From: a virus
Reading direction: 5' to 3' (one strand)
Length of the DNA: 64,000 bases
Virus record (IMG/VR): IMGVR_UViG_3300013126_001527
Coordinates: 26,896-90,895 of that record
Below are positions 1-8,973 of the stretch, in pieces. Positions within the stretch are counted from its first letter, which is position 1. Each line of letters begins with the position of its first letter. The position numbers and the translations under genes are program-made. The notes beneath the pieces are model-generated. The model ran no database searches. It saw only the letters and a program-made list of their open reading frames with translations, and was not told the DNA's origin.

Positions 1-267
1 ACTGCTAGTGCTAATGTTAATGTTACTAACAACATTGTATCCGGAAACGTATATGCACAGGGATTTTTCTTATCAGATGGTAGTTTACCTCTTGACAGCT
101 ACACCGAAGATGCCAATTTTACAGGCAATGTGACTGTAGCTAACGTATATGTTCCAACTTCAAATAGCAGTGCAGGCAGCGCAGGTCAAATTGTGTGGGA
201 CACAGATTACCTTTATGTGTGTATTGCAACAGATACATGGAAACGTGCCAATTTGGCAACATGGTAA
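1..267 (+). CDS. Tail fibre or structural protein, C-terminal fragment (5' partial)
   Basis: The reading frame is open from the first base of the window and stops at TAA 265-267, so only the last 88 residues are visible. They are rich in Asn, Thr, Ser and Val and end with SAGQIVWDTDYLYVCIATDT followed by WKRANLATW. That GQIVWD-x-LYVCI-x-WKR pattern is typical of C-terminal repeats in phage tail fibre and other virion surface proteins. The next gene, an Ig-repeat structural protein, starts 11 bp downstream, which fits a tail/baseplate gene block. The identity of the whole protein cannot be judged from this fragment. Confidence 0.6.
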   Translation, partial: TASANVNVTNNIVSGNVYAQGFFLSDGSLPLDSYTEDANFTGNVTVANVYVPTSNSSAGSAGQIVWDTDYLYVCIATDTWKRANLATW

Positions 268-278
268 TAGGATAAATT

Positions 279-3200
279 ATGGCTTTACCTAAGTGGTTAA
301 CTCCAGCTGGCGTTCTTGGGATTATACCTGAAACTGAGTATTACGAATTTCCGCTAGATGCCTACGATGCTAGTGGTGGTACACTAACCTATCGTTTAGT
401 GTCTGGCAGACTCCCTCCAGGGATACAATTAATTTCAACAGGCCGACTACAGGGCATCCCTATTAGTGAGTTAGGCACAGACATTAACATTGAGTATCGA
501 TTTACTATACGAGTACAAAATAGCTCAACCGGTGGGTTGTCTGACAGAACATTTAGTATTACAATCACTAATGTATTTCCTCCGACTATTATACCAAGAA
601 ATGTTGATTTAGGTCTTTATCTTGATGGTACTGTAGTAGATCTGACCTTAGAGGCCATTGAGTTTACACCAGGCGCTGCACTAACATGGCGATTAGTTGA
701 AGGAGAATTGCCTCCAGGGTTGTCTATTACTACCAGTGGCGTTATACAGGGGTACATAGAACCTATCCCAGAAACAGCAATTAGAACAATATCAGGCAAC
801 GACGAAGGTGGAAATGTCCTATCTTTAACAGGCTGGGGGGTTCACTACTGGAACGAGACAGTTTATTATCCAGATGATTCTAGTGTTGCAATCGGTTGGG
901 CGCCAACTACTCGCGCAGTAAGTAAAAGATTTACCTTTTCAATTGAAGTGTCCGATGGGGTTAACTACGATCGCACAGACTATACATTAGATGTGTTTCC
1001 TCGCAGTAGTTTAACCGCTGACAATGATACACTAACCGTAGATACTACAACAATACAGTCTACATACGCACTGCAAATTGATAGCGGCGCCAAACACGAC
1101 CCAATTATTCTTACCACACAAGACGATCTTGTACCAGTTCGGCAAGGTAGTTTCTTCAGTTTTAACGTAGATGCGCTTGACTTGGATGGTGATAATTTAG
1201 AATATACATTACCAATTGTAGCTAGCGGTGCGTTTGATGAGCAAGATTTTACCAGCACATCTTCGTTAAATTATGTGCCAACTAGTCCTTTGTCTGGTGT
1301 TATATCAGCAGGGGTGTTTCCTAAAACTAGTATATCAAACACACTAGCAACTATTAATTTATATACTGGATATTCTATATCTGCTAACGTAGGAGATTAT
1401 ATTACACAGGCAATCACTGGTGCAAACGCACAAGTTCGTGCCAATGTGATAAACAGTAATCAAGTCACTGTGACTATTTTAAATAGCGGTTTTGCTGAAA
1501 CTAAAGGCAATCTAGCGGTCAATGGGACCGAACTAGTGGTCTCAAGCTACACTAGTGCAACTGCAACGTGGGCAAATGTAGGGGTGATTCCTGAAACTGT
1601 TACCACAGGAGAACCGGAAATTATCGTTGATCGCACTAGCCCGGGATTGTCTCCGGGAGATGCTATTAAAATCCTTGGTTCTAGCGATTTTTGGTACTCT
1701 GCAACTGTAACATCCGACACATCTGTAAAATTATTAGGGAATACTAAAGTAGCAGGCAATGTAGGCGACACATTAACGCAGGCAATCAGTGGCGTAGATG
1801 CTAGTATAAACAGTATCAGTGATACCACTGGGACGCTAACCATCGGTGGCGCCATTTTAGTAGGTACTATTCAAATATTAGGAAATTTAGTTACAGCCAA
1901 TGTGGGAGATTTTGTAACGCAAAATGGATCTTTGGCAAACGCACAGGTTACTAGTAATGTAGTCGACGGCAATAATATTTCCGTAAGATATCTAGTAGGA
2001 TCATTTACTACTGGGTCTGGTAATTTAAAAATTAACGGTGCAAATGTAGCATCGTATCCTGCTTCAATAGTTAGATACTCAAGTACAGTTGGGCTAACTG
2101 CTAACGTAGGTGATTTTATTACCCAACCATCTACAGGAGCAAATGCTCAGATTACTGCCAACATAATTTCAGGGTTAACTGCTCAAGTAGAACTAGTTAG
2201 TGGTGCATTTACCCTAGGATCAGGAAATATCCAACTCAATGGAGCAAACATTAATGCGTATCCAAGTAATGTTACGGCAACCACTGACATTGAGGTTACC
2301 TACAACACCAGTGACGTATTTTACTTAAATTCCACCGAAAGCACTGCAAAAATATTCATAGCAAATACTTCTACAAACAGTACCCCTATTAGTATTAACA
2401 GCGTTGGAATAACTGTTGGAAGTTTAGCAATAGAAGGCACTACGGGATTTGATGAAGGCAAATTTGATCAAGGTACCCTAGCGTTGCCACCCGGGTTGAG
2501 CATCAACCCCGATACTGGGTGGATGACTGGACAACTACCGGCTCAAACAATTAATCAGATTGATTACGATTTTGAAATCTTAGTTAGAAAATCAGATGAT
2601 CCGACATATGAATCAAGTAAACTGTACACACTAACTGTACTTGGTGATTTAAATAATCGAATTAATTGGATCACCCCGAGCAATCTTGGGACTATACAAA
2701 ATGGCAAGGTTAGCGACCTATTTGTAAAAGCATTGTCGACTAAAGGAAAGCCTTTAGTATATTCATTAAAGACCGCTGGAAGTCACAGACTTCCGCAAGG
2801 TCTATCGGTAACGACTAGTGGGTTAATTTCAGGGCGTGTAAGTTTTCAATTATTTGGATTAGATCAAGGGTCAACATCTATCGACGGCGGTGACACTACG
2901 TTTGACAATACTTATACCTTTACCGTGGTTGCAAGTGACATTGATCGCACAGTGTCTGCTGAAAGAACATTTACTATACAAGTAATTAATAGAAACATCA
3001 AACCATACGAGAATCTGTACCTTAAAGCTCTAACCTCTTACGATCAACGACAATATTTTGATAGTATTGTGCAGAATCGTACAGTATTCCCACAAGAACT
3101 TATATACAGAGGTGAAGATCCGTGGTTTGGTATTGCTAGAGATATCAAAACATTATTTTTGGCGGGCTTAGAACCAAGTACATTAGAAGAATATATACAG

Positions 3201-4409
3201 GCCGCAGATACTAACCACTTCACAAAACGATTAACATTTGGTGATGTAAAAACTGCGCAAGCACTTGATGAGAATTTTAATGTAAAGTATGAGGTTGTAT
3301 ACCTAGAGATTTTTGACGAGAATACAAATGCAGAGGGAAGTGGCCCTGCAGATGTTATAGATTTAACAGGTCGACTTGAAACTCCATATTACGATGAACA
3401 AGGCAACGATTATACTATTGCTTACCCTAATTCATTTACTAACATGAGTTCTGTTATAGTGGCTGGTTTGGGCTATGCTAACAAAGGCGCCTTGCCAGAC
3501 TGGATGACTAGTCGGCAACCCAATGGTCGACAACTTGGATTTGTAAGATCAGTTGTTCTAGCATATACAGTGCCAGGGGCTAGCGATCTGATTGCATACC
3601 GTTTTAGAGAACAAAATTATCAACTAAACTCCATTGATTTTTCAGTAGATCGTTATCAAGTTGATAATAGTTATAGTGAAAATTTTGACATTAGTGCTGG
3701 CGCATTTTTGACTAGTACAGAGACAACATTTGATCGATATCCAGCACTTTCTAATGTTTTTGCTGACAAAGGTGTTGTCGATTATGCAAGCCCTCTATCT
3801 TTTGAAGACATCAATAATCGTAGCTTAACAAGTATCAGAAGTCTTGGTGGAATCGACGGTATTAACAACATTAAAACCGGTGATCGATTAGTGTTTGGAT
3901 CACAAGAATTTCGCAAGGGGCAAAATGATATTGGGGATTATAACCAGGGATGGAGTAGAGTAGAAACCCTCTGGGATGGTGAAATTTGGGATAACAGTCA
4001 AGGAACCAGTACTACTAGTGACGATTTAGGTTGGGATGCGGCTAGCTATGTCTCTGGTTACAACGAACACAATCTTGATCTAACAGTTAATAATGAACGT
4101 ATTGGCATTTGGGAAGTTTTGATAACTGATCAGATTGTCACATTATCGTTTGTTGAAACTATGGAATTTTATGATAAAGTCTATGTCAGAAACGGTCTGA
4201 CCTATGGGGGTACTAATATATACTACGATCCTGTTATCAAACAAGGTAATCTGATTCCGAATTATAGTATTATACCTCAACAAATTAAAACAACGTACAC
4301 TAGCTTTGATGGTAACGGTACTCGATTCTTTGACTATCGAGATGAATACACCGAACCTGAAAGCGGTGATAAATACATTAAATTTCCCAAACTCGGAGTG
4401 TTTAATTAA
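279..4409 (+). CDS. Large Ig-like repeat tail/baseplate structural protein
   Basis: A 1376-residue beta-rich protein. Putative Ig (He_PIG-like) modules with the LPPGL...G-x-I-x-G signature occur near residues 10-105, 106-250, 730-790 and 800-910. Between about residues 365 and 690 there are four diverged copies of another module built around ANVGDFITQ...GANAQV, each ending near a GSGNIQLNGANI-like stretch. The C-terminal 400 residues are not repetitive and contain WFGIARDIKTLFLAGL, a segment reminiscent of baseplate-associated structural proteins of marine T4-like phages. No signal peptide or catalytic motif was seen. It is followed after 2 bp by another structural gene. Most likely a virion surface or baseplate protein; the exact role is unknown. 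Confidence 0.7.
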   Translation: MALPKWLTPAGVLGIIPETEYYEFPLDAYDASGGTLTYRLVSGRLPPGIQLISTGRLQGIPISELGTDINIEYRFTIRVQNSSTGGLSDRTFSITITNVFPPTIIPRNVDLGLYLDGTVVDLTLEAIEFTPGAALTWRLVEGELPPGLSITTSGVIQGYIEPIPETAIRTISGNDEGGNVLSLTGWGVHYWNETVYYPDDSSVAIGWAPTTRAVSKRFTFSIEVSDGVNYDRTDYTLDVFPRSSLTADNDTLTVDTTTIQSTYALQIDSGAKHDPIILTTQDDLVPVRQGSFFSFNVDALDLDGDNLEYTLPIVASGAFDEQDFTSTSSLNYVPTSPLSGVISAGVFPKTSISNTLATINLYTGYSISANVGDYITQAITGANAQVRANVINSNQVTVTILNSGFAETKGNLAVNGTELVVSSYTSATATWANVGVIPETVTTGEPEIIVDRTSPGLSPGDAIKILGSSDFWYSATVTSDTSVKLLGNTKVAGNVGDTLTQAISGVDASINSISDTTGTLTIGGAILVGTIQILGNLVTANVGDFVTQNGSLANAQVTSNVVDGNNISVRYLVGSFTTGSGNLKINGANVASYPASIVRYSSTVGLTANVGDFITQPSTGANAQITANIISGLTAQVELVSGAFTLGSGNIQLNGANINAYPSNVTATTDIEVTYNTSDVFYLNSTESTAKIFIANTSTNSTPISINSVGITVGSLAIEGTTGFDEGKFDQGTLALPPGLSINPDTGWMTGQLPAQTINQIDYDFEILVRKSDDPTYESSKLYTLTVLGDLNNRINWITPSNLGTIQNGKVSDLFVKALSTKGKPLVYSLKTAGSHRLPQGLSVTTSGLISGRVSFQLFGLDQGSTSIDGGDTTFDNTYTFTVVASDIDRTVSAERTFTIQVINRNIKPYENLYLKALTSYDQRQYFDSIVQNRTVFPQELIYRGEDPWFGIARDIKTLFLAGLEPSTLEEYIQAADTNHFTKRLTFGDVKTAQALDENFNVKYEVVYLEIFDENTNAEGSGPADVIDLTGRLETPYYDEQGNDYTIAYPNSFTNMSSVIVAGLGYANKGALPDWMTSRQPNGRQLGFVRSVVLAYTVPGASDLIAYRFREQNYQLNSIDFSVDRYQVDNSYSENFDISAGAFLTSTETTFDRYPALSNVFADKGVVDYASPLSFEDINNRSLTSIRSLGGIDGINNIKTGDRLVFGSQEFRKGQNDIGDYNQGWSRVETLWDGEIWDNSQGTSTTSDDLGWDAASYVSGYNEHNLDLTVNNERIGIWEVLITDQIVTLSFVETMEFYDKVYVRNGLTYGGTNIYYDPVIKQGNLIPNYSIIPQQIKTTYTSFDGNGTRFFDYRDEYTEPESGDKYIKFPKLGVFN
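1381..2272 (+). repeat. Four diverged tandem coding repeats (ANVGDFITQ module)
   Basis: Within the large Ig-like protein, four copies of a module start near 1381, 1751, 1890 and 2096. Each opens with (T/S)ANVGD(F/Y)(I/V)TQ or a close variant, continues through GANAQV-type sequence and ends in GSGNLKINGAN-type sequence; the second copy is shorter. The copies are diverged at DNA level, so they are old protein repeats and not a recent DNA duplication. Confidence 0.7.
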
Positions 4410-4411
4410 TT

Positions 4412-5299
4412 ATGTCATCAATTAACCCAAATAACATCAACGGCGGCTACCCTATTGCCGGTCAAGACAACGACAGCCAAGGCTTCCGTGATAATTTTAC
4501 GAATATTAAAAACAACTTAACATTCGCTAAAACAGAGATCGAAGATCTACAAAATAATGCTATATTAAAGAGTGCATTAGCTGGTACTGTCTTAGATAAC
4601 AATTTAAATAACAGCATTCTTAAAGGTGCCCAGCTTCTTAAAACAACTGAAACTATCAACGATCTAGGTTCACTAAGCGGAACAGTTGAAGTTAGTTGGA
4701 ACGATGCACATTTCCAACTAGTAACGTTAACCGGCAGTATCACTGCATTAACGCTTGCAGATTGGCCTACTAGTGGTTTTTGGACCAAATTAAGATTAGC
4801 GGTTGTAATCAACAATACCGCACACACACTAACACTAGATTCAAGCTCAACTACCTATTTAGGACTTAGTGACATCCAAGGAGCGAGTGGGTATACTATC
4901 ACTTTCCCAAAGACTGGTACATACGTTTTTGAGTTTAGTACTTACAACAATGGTACTGATGTCTTAGTACAAGAACTTACTCGCAATCGTAGCGTTCGAG
5001 TAACTGACTATCAGTATTTGACGCCAGCAAATGCAAGTATCGCAAATGTAAGTCCAACTGTATCTACAGTTATTATCGAACCTGCCACTGTTATTGATGA
5101 AGCAAATATTCGCATGCCAGGGAATACTCAAGTTATCGATGGACAAACTATTAGTTTTGCTTTTGGTAATACAATCACCGCAGTTACACACTACGGAAAT
5201 GGTGCAACTATACTTGGTGGACTGACTAGTGCTAGCACTTCCACTGAAGCAAAATATGTATTCAAATCATCAACAAATTCTTGGTACCGAATGGGTTAA
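4412..5299 (+). CDS. Virion structural protein, beta-rich
   Basis: A 295-residue protein starting 2 bp after the previous stop. The N-terminus (INGGYPIAGQDNDSQGFRDN followed by FTNIKNNL) is of a type seen in structural proteins of T4-like marine phages, where it precedes a short coiled-coil-like stretch (residues 35-60). The rest is Thr/Ser/Val-rich with alternating hydrophobic residues, as expected for beta-structured fibre or surface proteins. The C-terminus ends in KSSTNSWYRMG. No enzyme motif is visible. It is the last gene of the tail block before a host-type promoter and the mazG-like gene. Confidence 0.6.
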   Translation: MSSINPNNINGGYPIAGQDNDSQGFRDNFTNIKNNLTFAKTEIEDLQNNAILKSALAGTVLDNNLNNSILKGAQLLKTTETINDLGSLSGTVEVSWNDAHFQLVTLTGSITALTLADWPTSGFWTKLRLAVVINNTAHTLTLDSSSTTYLGLSDIQGASGYTITFPKTGTYVFEFSTYNNGTDVLVQELTRNRSVRVTDYQYLTPANASIANVSPTVSTVIIEPATVIDEANIRMPGNTQVIDGQTISFAFGNTITAVTHYGNGATILGGLTSASTSTEAKYVFKSSTNSWYRMG

Positions 5300-5320
5300 T
5301 GATTAATTAAACCAAAACGA

Positions 5321-5349
5321 TTGACTCCTTATTTGTATTGTTTTATTAT
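5321..5349 (+). promoter_or_regulatory. Candidate sigma70-type promoter for the mazG-like gene
   Basis: TTGACT at 5321-5326 and TATTAT at 5344-5349 are separated by 17 bp; an overlapping TATAAT lies at 5347-5352. It sits in the only gap between the structural genes and the MazG-like gene, and AAGGAG at 5358-5363 follows. Confidence 0.6.
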
Positions 5350-5372
5350 AATACTATAAGGAGTTTTCTTTT

Positions 5373-5780
5373 ATGCAAATCGATTTAAACAAATATCAAG
5401 AATTCGTAGAAGCAGTTACATCCGGCGAATCCAATCATCCGGGACAATTTATCAACCAAATTCAACATATTCGCTCTAGTACAAATGTTAATCCAAGCCT
5501 ATTACTCACAGCCGCAATTGGACTAGCTGCAGAAACAGGCGAATTTGCCGAAATACCTAAAAAAATCTTGTTTCAAGGCAAACCAGTAAACGAAGAAAGC
5601 CTATTCCACATGAAGCGCGAACTAGGCGACATTATGTGGTACTGGGTTAATGCTTGTCGTGCGCTCAATCTAGATCCAAATGATGTTATTGCTGAAAATG
5701 TGCGTAAGTTAGAAGCTCGGTATCCGGGCGGTGCATTTGACCCATACTACAGCGAGAATAGGAAACAAGGAGATTTGTAA
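5373..5780 (+). CDS. mazG: MazG-like nucleotide pyrophosphohydrolase
   Basis: A 135-residue all-alpha NTP pyrophosphohydrolase of the MazG superfamily. The metal-binding pattern is visible as LAAETGEFAE (residues 50-59) and KRELGDIMWYW (85-95), which matches the family's E-x-x-E ... E-x-x-D arrangement. Family members hydrolyse (d)NTPs to NMP and pyrophosphate, or act on unusual nucleotides, and phage versions are thought to adjust nucleotide pools or alarmone levels. The start ATG follows AAGGAG by 9 bp. The stop overlaps the next start (TAATG). Substrate cannot be predicted from sequence. Confidence 0.85.
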   Translation: MQIDLNKYQEFVEAVTSGESNHPGQFINQIQHIRSSTNVNPSLLLTAAIGLAAETGEFAEIPKKILFQGKPVNEESLFHMKRELGDIMWYWVNACRALNLDPNDVIAENVRKLEARYPGGAFDPYYSENRKQGDL

Positions 5781-6019
5781 TGCATCCACTGGCTCCAGAT
5801 TTATCTAAATTAACTGAAGACGAATTGCACCAGAAACGTGCCGAGTTAAACAATAGACTAATGTTTGCATATCGAATGGGGCAAGGAGACATGATTGGTC
5901 AAATACAAATGCTGGTAAATGATTACGACATGGAAATACAAAAGCGTAATCAAAAGATTCTCGACGATTTGAGCAAAAACAACAAAAATTTTAACGACAA
6001 GATCAATATTGGGCGATGA
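5780..6019 (+). CDS. Small conserved phage protein, helical
   Basis: A 79-residue protein, charged and predicted mostly helical (LTEDELHQKRAELNNRLMFA and a Lys/Asn-rich tail). It starts in a TAATG overlap with the mazG-like gene and overlaps the next gene by 4 bp, so translation of the three is probably coupled. No known domain is recognised. Confidence 0.65.
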   Translation: MHPLAPDLSKLTEDELHQKRAELNNRLMFAYRMGQGDMIGQIQMLVNDYDMEIQKRNQKILDDLSKNNKNFNDKINIGR

Positions 6020-6528
6020 AATACGATCAATACGGCCGTGCCTATACGGAAAGTAGCGAACTGTGTAACTTACTGTATAGAAACCCTGACTTAGATTTAA
6101 GTCTATTTCAGGTTGAAGATCCGCAAGAATATAACAAAAGCCGCAGTGAGTTACATGCAGAAATGCCATATTTACGAGGGTATGTTGAGTTAGGTGAAAC
6201 AGTTAGTTTTTTTGATAACCGTTGGCAAAGTAAGTGGCACATGCCTGAAGAATATAAGCAATTAGATATTGCTGAATATGTCTTAGGCTTGTGTAAAGAA
6301 GATTATGAACTACAGCGTGTAGGTGAAGAATTGTTGCTATTTCAAGAACGTGATTTATTCAATCTACTACGATACTTAAAATATCTAGTAGACACTCTAC
6401 GCAAACATAATGTTGTTTGGGGTGTAGGTCGTGGTAGTAGTGTAGCAAGCTATGTGTTATTCCTAATAGGAGTACATAAAATTGATTCACTGTTCTATAA
6501 TCTTGATATCAGAGAATTTCTCAAATAA
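6016..6528 (+). CDS. Orphan C-family DNA polymerase palm-like fragment (DnaE-like)
   Basis: A 170-residue protein. Its last 40 residues (VWGVGRGSSVASYVLFLIGV followed by HKIDSLFYNLDIREFLK) match the conserved palm segment of bacterial Pol III alpha, where GPGRGSAAGSLVAY...DP.....LFERFL occurs. The protein stops just before the position of the catalytic P-D-x-D-x-D aspartates, and the PHP, fingers and OB domains are absent. The N-terminal 120 residues resemble the helical linker region preceding the palm in DnaE. The phage also has its own family B polymerase at 42269-44932, so this is not the replicative enzyme. It may be a truncated remnant or a protein that reuses the GRGS fold. Stop/start overlap (ATGA) with the upstream gene argues that it is translated. 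Confidence 0.6.
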   Translation: MKYDQYGRAYTESSELCNLLYRNPDLDLSLFQVEDPQEYNKSRSELHAEMPYLRGYVELGETVSFFDNRWQSKWHMPEEYKQLDIAEYVLGLCKEDYELQRVGEELLLFQERDLFNLLRYLKYLVDTLRKHNVVWGVGRGSSVASYVLFLIGVHKIDSLFYNLDIREFLK

Positions 6529-6531
6529 ATA
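6524..6531 (+). promoter_or_regulatory. Late-promoter-like box AATAAATA
   Basis: AATAAATA, one mismatch to the T4 late consensus TATAAATA, overlaps the end of the DnaE-like gene. The next gene starts 23 bp further on, after AGGAG. Confidence 0.5.
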
Positions 6532-6554
6532 TACGCATATAATAGGAGATTATT

Positions 6555-6968
6555 ATGTCTAAAATGTACAGATCGGCAATGGGCAAACCCATTGATCTTG
6601 ATATGATTCGTCTAGCAAACGAAGATGTTATTGCAGTAGGCAATATGCGAGTTAATGCTCGCGGTGACGAATTAGGTCCAGGTGGCAAGGTTGTAAAAAC
6701 TCGATCTCAAGCTATGAGAGAATTTCACAAACTAAACACACCTGTTGCAGCAGATGATGAAATCTTAACCAGCGCACCAAAAATACAAAAACCTGCTGGG
6801 AAAATGGTTGCTCCTGTAGCAGAAGATACTCCGGTAGTAACGTCGTCAAATAAACCTCGAGGCAGCTTTGCTGAGTCTATTGCTACTGAGACTGAGGTAA
6901 CTACAGAGCTACTAGATCCAGCCCCGTTACTAGGCAGCAACAAAGACCAAGGTGTTCAACGTATTTAA
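6555..6968 (+). CDS. Conserved hypothetical phage protein
   Basis: A 137-residue protein. The N-terminal 55 residues contain a conserved-looking block (MGKPIDLDMIRLANEDVIAV and NARGDELGPGGKVVKTR), followed by a low-complexity Ala/Pro/Thr-rich tail. It is preceded by AGGAG and a late-promoter-like box and followed by the cochaperonin gene after 8 bp. The gene family looks familiar from aquatic T4-like phages, but no function is known to me. A virion or assembly role is possible given the late box. Confidence 0.55.
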   Translation: MSKMYRSAMGKPIDLDMIRLANEDVIAVGNMRVNARGDELGPGGKVVKTRSQAMREFHKLNTPVAADDEILTSAPKIQKPAGKMVAPVAEDTPVVTSSNKPRGSFAESIATETEVTTELLDPAPLLGSNKDQGVQRI

Positions 6969-6976
6969 AGGTATAT

Positions 6977-7327
6977 ATGAGTTTCGATCCAGTAAAAATC
7001 AAATCAATTCGTGCTATAAAAGATCATATTATTGTAACAGATATGAACTTTGATCAAAAAATCAGTCACGGTGGCATTATTATTCCTACGGGTGACGGTA
7101 AACTAGAAGGGGTGCATCCTCGTTGGGCCCAAGTGTACGCCATTGGCCCAACCCAAAAAGATATACGTGTAGGACAATACGTTTGTGTTAAACATGGGCG
7201 TTGGACTCGAGGTCTTGACATTGAAGACCCGTCTGGCAGTTATACTATCAGACGAGTTGATCCAAAAGATATTCTATTGGTTAGTAATGATCCAATGTCT
7301 GATGAAACTATCGGTCGAGGATTATAA
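6977..7327 (+). CDS. GroES/gp31-like cochaperonin
   Basis: A 116-residue beta protein of the chaperonin-10 fold. The start (IRAIKDHIIVTDMNFD), the mobile-loop-like segment with GGIIIP (residues 33-38) and the end (SYTIRRVDPKDILLV) match GroES-type proteins. T4 gp31 replaces host GroES so that GroEL can fold the major capsid protein; the same role is inferred here. The IIIP tripeptide region corresponds to the hydrophobic edge that binds GroEL. It sits in an operon-like run with the clamp loader. Confidence 0.75.
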   Translation: MSFDPVKIKSIRAIKDHIIVTDMNFDQKISHGGIIIPTGDGKLEGVHPRWAQVYAIGPTQKDIRVGQYVCVKHGRWTRGLDIEDPSGSYTIRRVDPKDILLVSNDPMSDETIGRGL

Positions 7328-7579
7328 TTGAACGATAGTGATAATATCACTGATTTAACCAATCTTAGTTCCGATGGTGCACAAGTAGCAAGGTTTATTC
7401 ATGATCTTGCTAATATGTGTCGTAGCCCTTATACTGATGCATTTACCCAATGCCATTGTAAACATCAACTTTATCTGTTAAAATGTTTTATAGAAGATCA
7501 GTTCAAAGATCTGCCCGAATTTCCACAACAGGAAAAAGAGTGGGAACAAGAACGTTTAATTGAGGTATTAAAGAAATGA
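7328..7579 (+). CDS. Small hypothetical protein, TTG start
   Basis: An 83-residue protein. The only start at the expected place is TTG, directly after the cochaperonin stop. It contains CRSPYTDAFTQCHCKH, a Cys/His cluster that might bind metal, and a charged C-terminus. Size and position near clamp and clamp-loader genes would allow a role such as the late-transcription coactivator gp33, but no diagnostic motif was seen and this is only a guess. The stop overlaps the ATG of the next small gene (ATGA). Confidence 0.5.
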   Translation: MNDSDNITDLTNLSSDGAQVARFIHDLANMCRSPYTDAFTQCHCKHQLYLLKCFIEDQFKDLPEFPQQEKEWEQERLIEVLKK

Positions 7580-7734
7580 ATCATCCAGATCCAATTTGGC
7601 ATCGTAATATTAGTTTTATAAAAAGTGCCTTGCGCATTTTAGCAGGGTTTGTGTTATGTTTTAATGCGTATATTAGCGCAGGTGTATTATTAATTTTAGC
7701 AGAAATTTTAGGAATTGTAGAGGAGTTAGTGTGA
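7576..7734 (+). CDS. Small membrane protein upstream of the clamp loader
   Basis: A 52-residue reading frame starting at ATG 7576 (ATGA overlap with the upstream stop) and ending at TGA 7732-7734, which overlaps the GTG start of the clamp-loader gene. Residues about 19-47 (ALRILAGFVLCFNAYISAGV and LLILAEILGIV) form one long or two short membrane segments. The overlaps at both ends strongly suggest a real, translationally coupled gene. Function unknown. Confidence 0.65.
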   Translation: MNHPDPIWHRNISFIKSALRILAGFVLCFNAYISAGVLLILAEILGIVEELV

Positions 7735-8657
7735 AACAACTTTGGGTAGAACAGTATAGACCAAAAACTGTAGACGGGTATGTGTTCCAAGACGATAGTA
7801 TGAAGGAGCAGGTACAAAGTTGGATTAAAGCAGGCATGATTCCGCACCTATTACTACATGGCGGCCCAGGTACCGGTAAAACAACATTAGCACGTATGCT
7901 GATTAACGAACTGGGGGTTGATGAATATGATGTTATGTTTGCTAATGGTAGTAAAGAGGCACGTAAAGTAGAATGGGTAGACAAATTAATTAGTTTCTGT
8001 CAGACTATGCCATTTGGCACCTTCAAGGTTGTGTTAATTGACGAAGCTGATTATATGAATCCGGTAAGTGTTCAACCAGCATTACGTAACCTAATGGAAG
8101 AGTACAGCGACAGTGTTCGATTCATTCTTACCTGCAACTATCCAAATAAAATCTTGCCACCAATACATAGTCGTTGTCAAAGTATCCATGTAAACAAAGC
8201 TGACCACACAGAGTTCACAGCACGTGTAGCCACTGTATTAGTTGAGGAAGGCATAGAGTTTGACCTAGACACACTAGACAACTATGTTCGTGCTACCTAT
8301 CCAGATCTGCGTAAGTGTTTAAATCTTGTACAGCAAAACTCTACAGACAATAAATTACGCAGTCCTAAAGAAGGTGACAAAGCTGTAGGTGACTGGAAAC
8401 TTGACTGCGTATCATTATTTAAAGCAGGTAAAATTCGTGAGGCACGTAAACTCTTATGTGAGCAAGCAGAAGCAGAAGAGATGGATGGTGTTTTTCGTTG
8501 GATGTACGATAACTTAGATCTATGGAGTAAAACCGAAGAAGGTCAAGATGAAGCAATTACTATCATTCGCAAAGGCCTAGTGAATCATAGTATGGTAGCA
8601 GATGCTGAGATCAATTTAAGTGCTACACTTGTTGAACTAAGTCAAATAGGATCCTAA
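7731..8657 (+). CDS. 44: Clamp loader large subunit (T4 gp44-like AAA+ ATPase)
   Basis: A 308-residue AAA+ ATPase that opens and loads the sliding clamp on primer-template DNA. Walker A GGPGTGKTTLA lies near residues 44-54, Walker B VVLIDEADYM near 101-110, sensor 1 FILTCNY near 132-138 and the clamp-loader SRC motif (HSRCQS) near 146-151. The length is close to that of T4 gp44 (319 residues). Translation starts at GTG within the end of the small membrane protein gene. The cognate clamp is encoded at 45926-46657. Confidence 0.92.
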   Translation: MKQLWVEQYRPKTVDGYVFQDDSMKEQVQSWIKAGMIPHLLLHGGPGTGKTTLARMLINELGVDEYDVMFANGSKEARKVEWVDKLISFCQTMPFGTFKVVLIDEADYMNPVSVQPALRNLMEEYSDSVRFILTCNYPNKILPPIHSRCQSIHVNKADHTEFTARVATVLVEEGIEFDLDTLDNYVRATYPDLRKCLNLVQQNSTDNKLRSPKEGDKAVGDWKLDCVSLFKAGKIREARKLLCEQAEAEEMDGVFRWMYDNLDLWSKTEEGQDEAITIIRKGLVNHSMVADAEINLSATLVELSQIGS

Positions 8658-8658
8658 T

Positions 8659-8973
8659 ATGGCAGATTTAAACATTTATCTATTAGCAAAATACTCAGGT
8701 CAACCTAAAGACCCTAAACGCACTGCACAGCCAGGTTACATGAGCAATCCAGACAATATTCACTATGAAGAGCAAGTATATTTGGCTCGTGGGTTGAAGC
8801 AAAAAGACCTCCAAAATCAGGTTGTTTTGAACCTAACTGAGCAAAAAATAGTCAAAAATAACTTCAATCCTGGCAAAAACTTTGAGGAAATTTTTACTCA
8901 CTACTATGAAGCTTATCCAACATATATCGATGACTGTGTAAATCAATTAAATGAAGCGTACCAAATTAAGTGA
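8659..8973 (+). CDS. Hypothetical protein downstream of the clamp loader
   Basis: A 104-residue protein starting 1 bp after the gp44-like gene. Position suggests a clamp-loader small subunit (gp62), which follows gene 44 in T4, but the sequence (NIYLLAKYSGQPKDPKRTAQ, then a helical C-terminus) does not show recognisable gp62 features and the protein is shorter than T4 gp62 (187 residues). It overlaps the cupin gene by 23 bp. Confidence 0.5.
   Translation: MADLNIYLLAKYSGQPKDPKRTAQPGYMSNPDNIHYEEQVYLARGLKQKDLQNQVVLNLTEQKIVKNNFNPGKNFEEIFTHYYEAYPTYIDDCVNQLNEAYQIK

Noticed and set aside
7328-7579. Late transcription coactivator gp33
   Set aside because: Size and neighbourhood would allow it, but no diagnostic motif could be seen.
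8659-8973. Clamp loader small subunit gp62
   Set aside because: Position after gene 44 fits, but no sequence feature of gp62 was recognised and the protein is much shorter; left as hypothetical.
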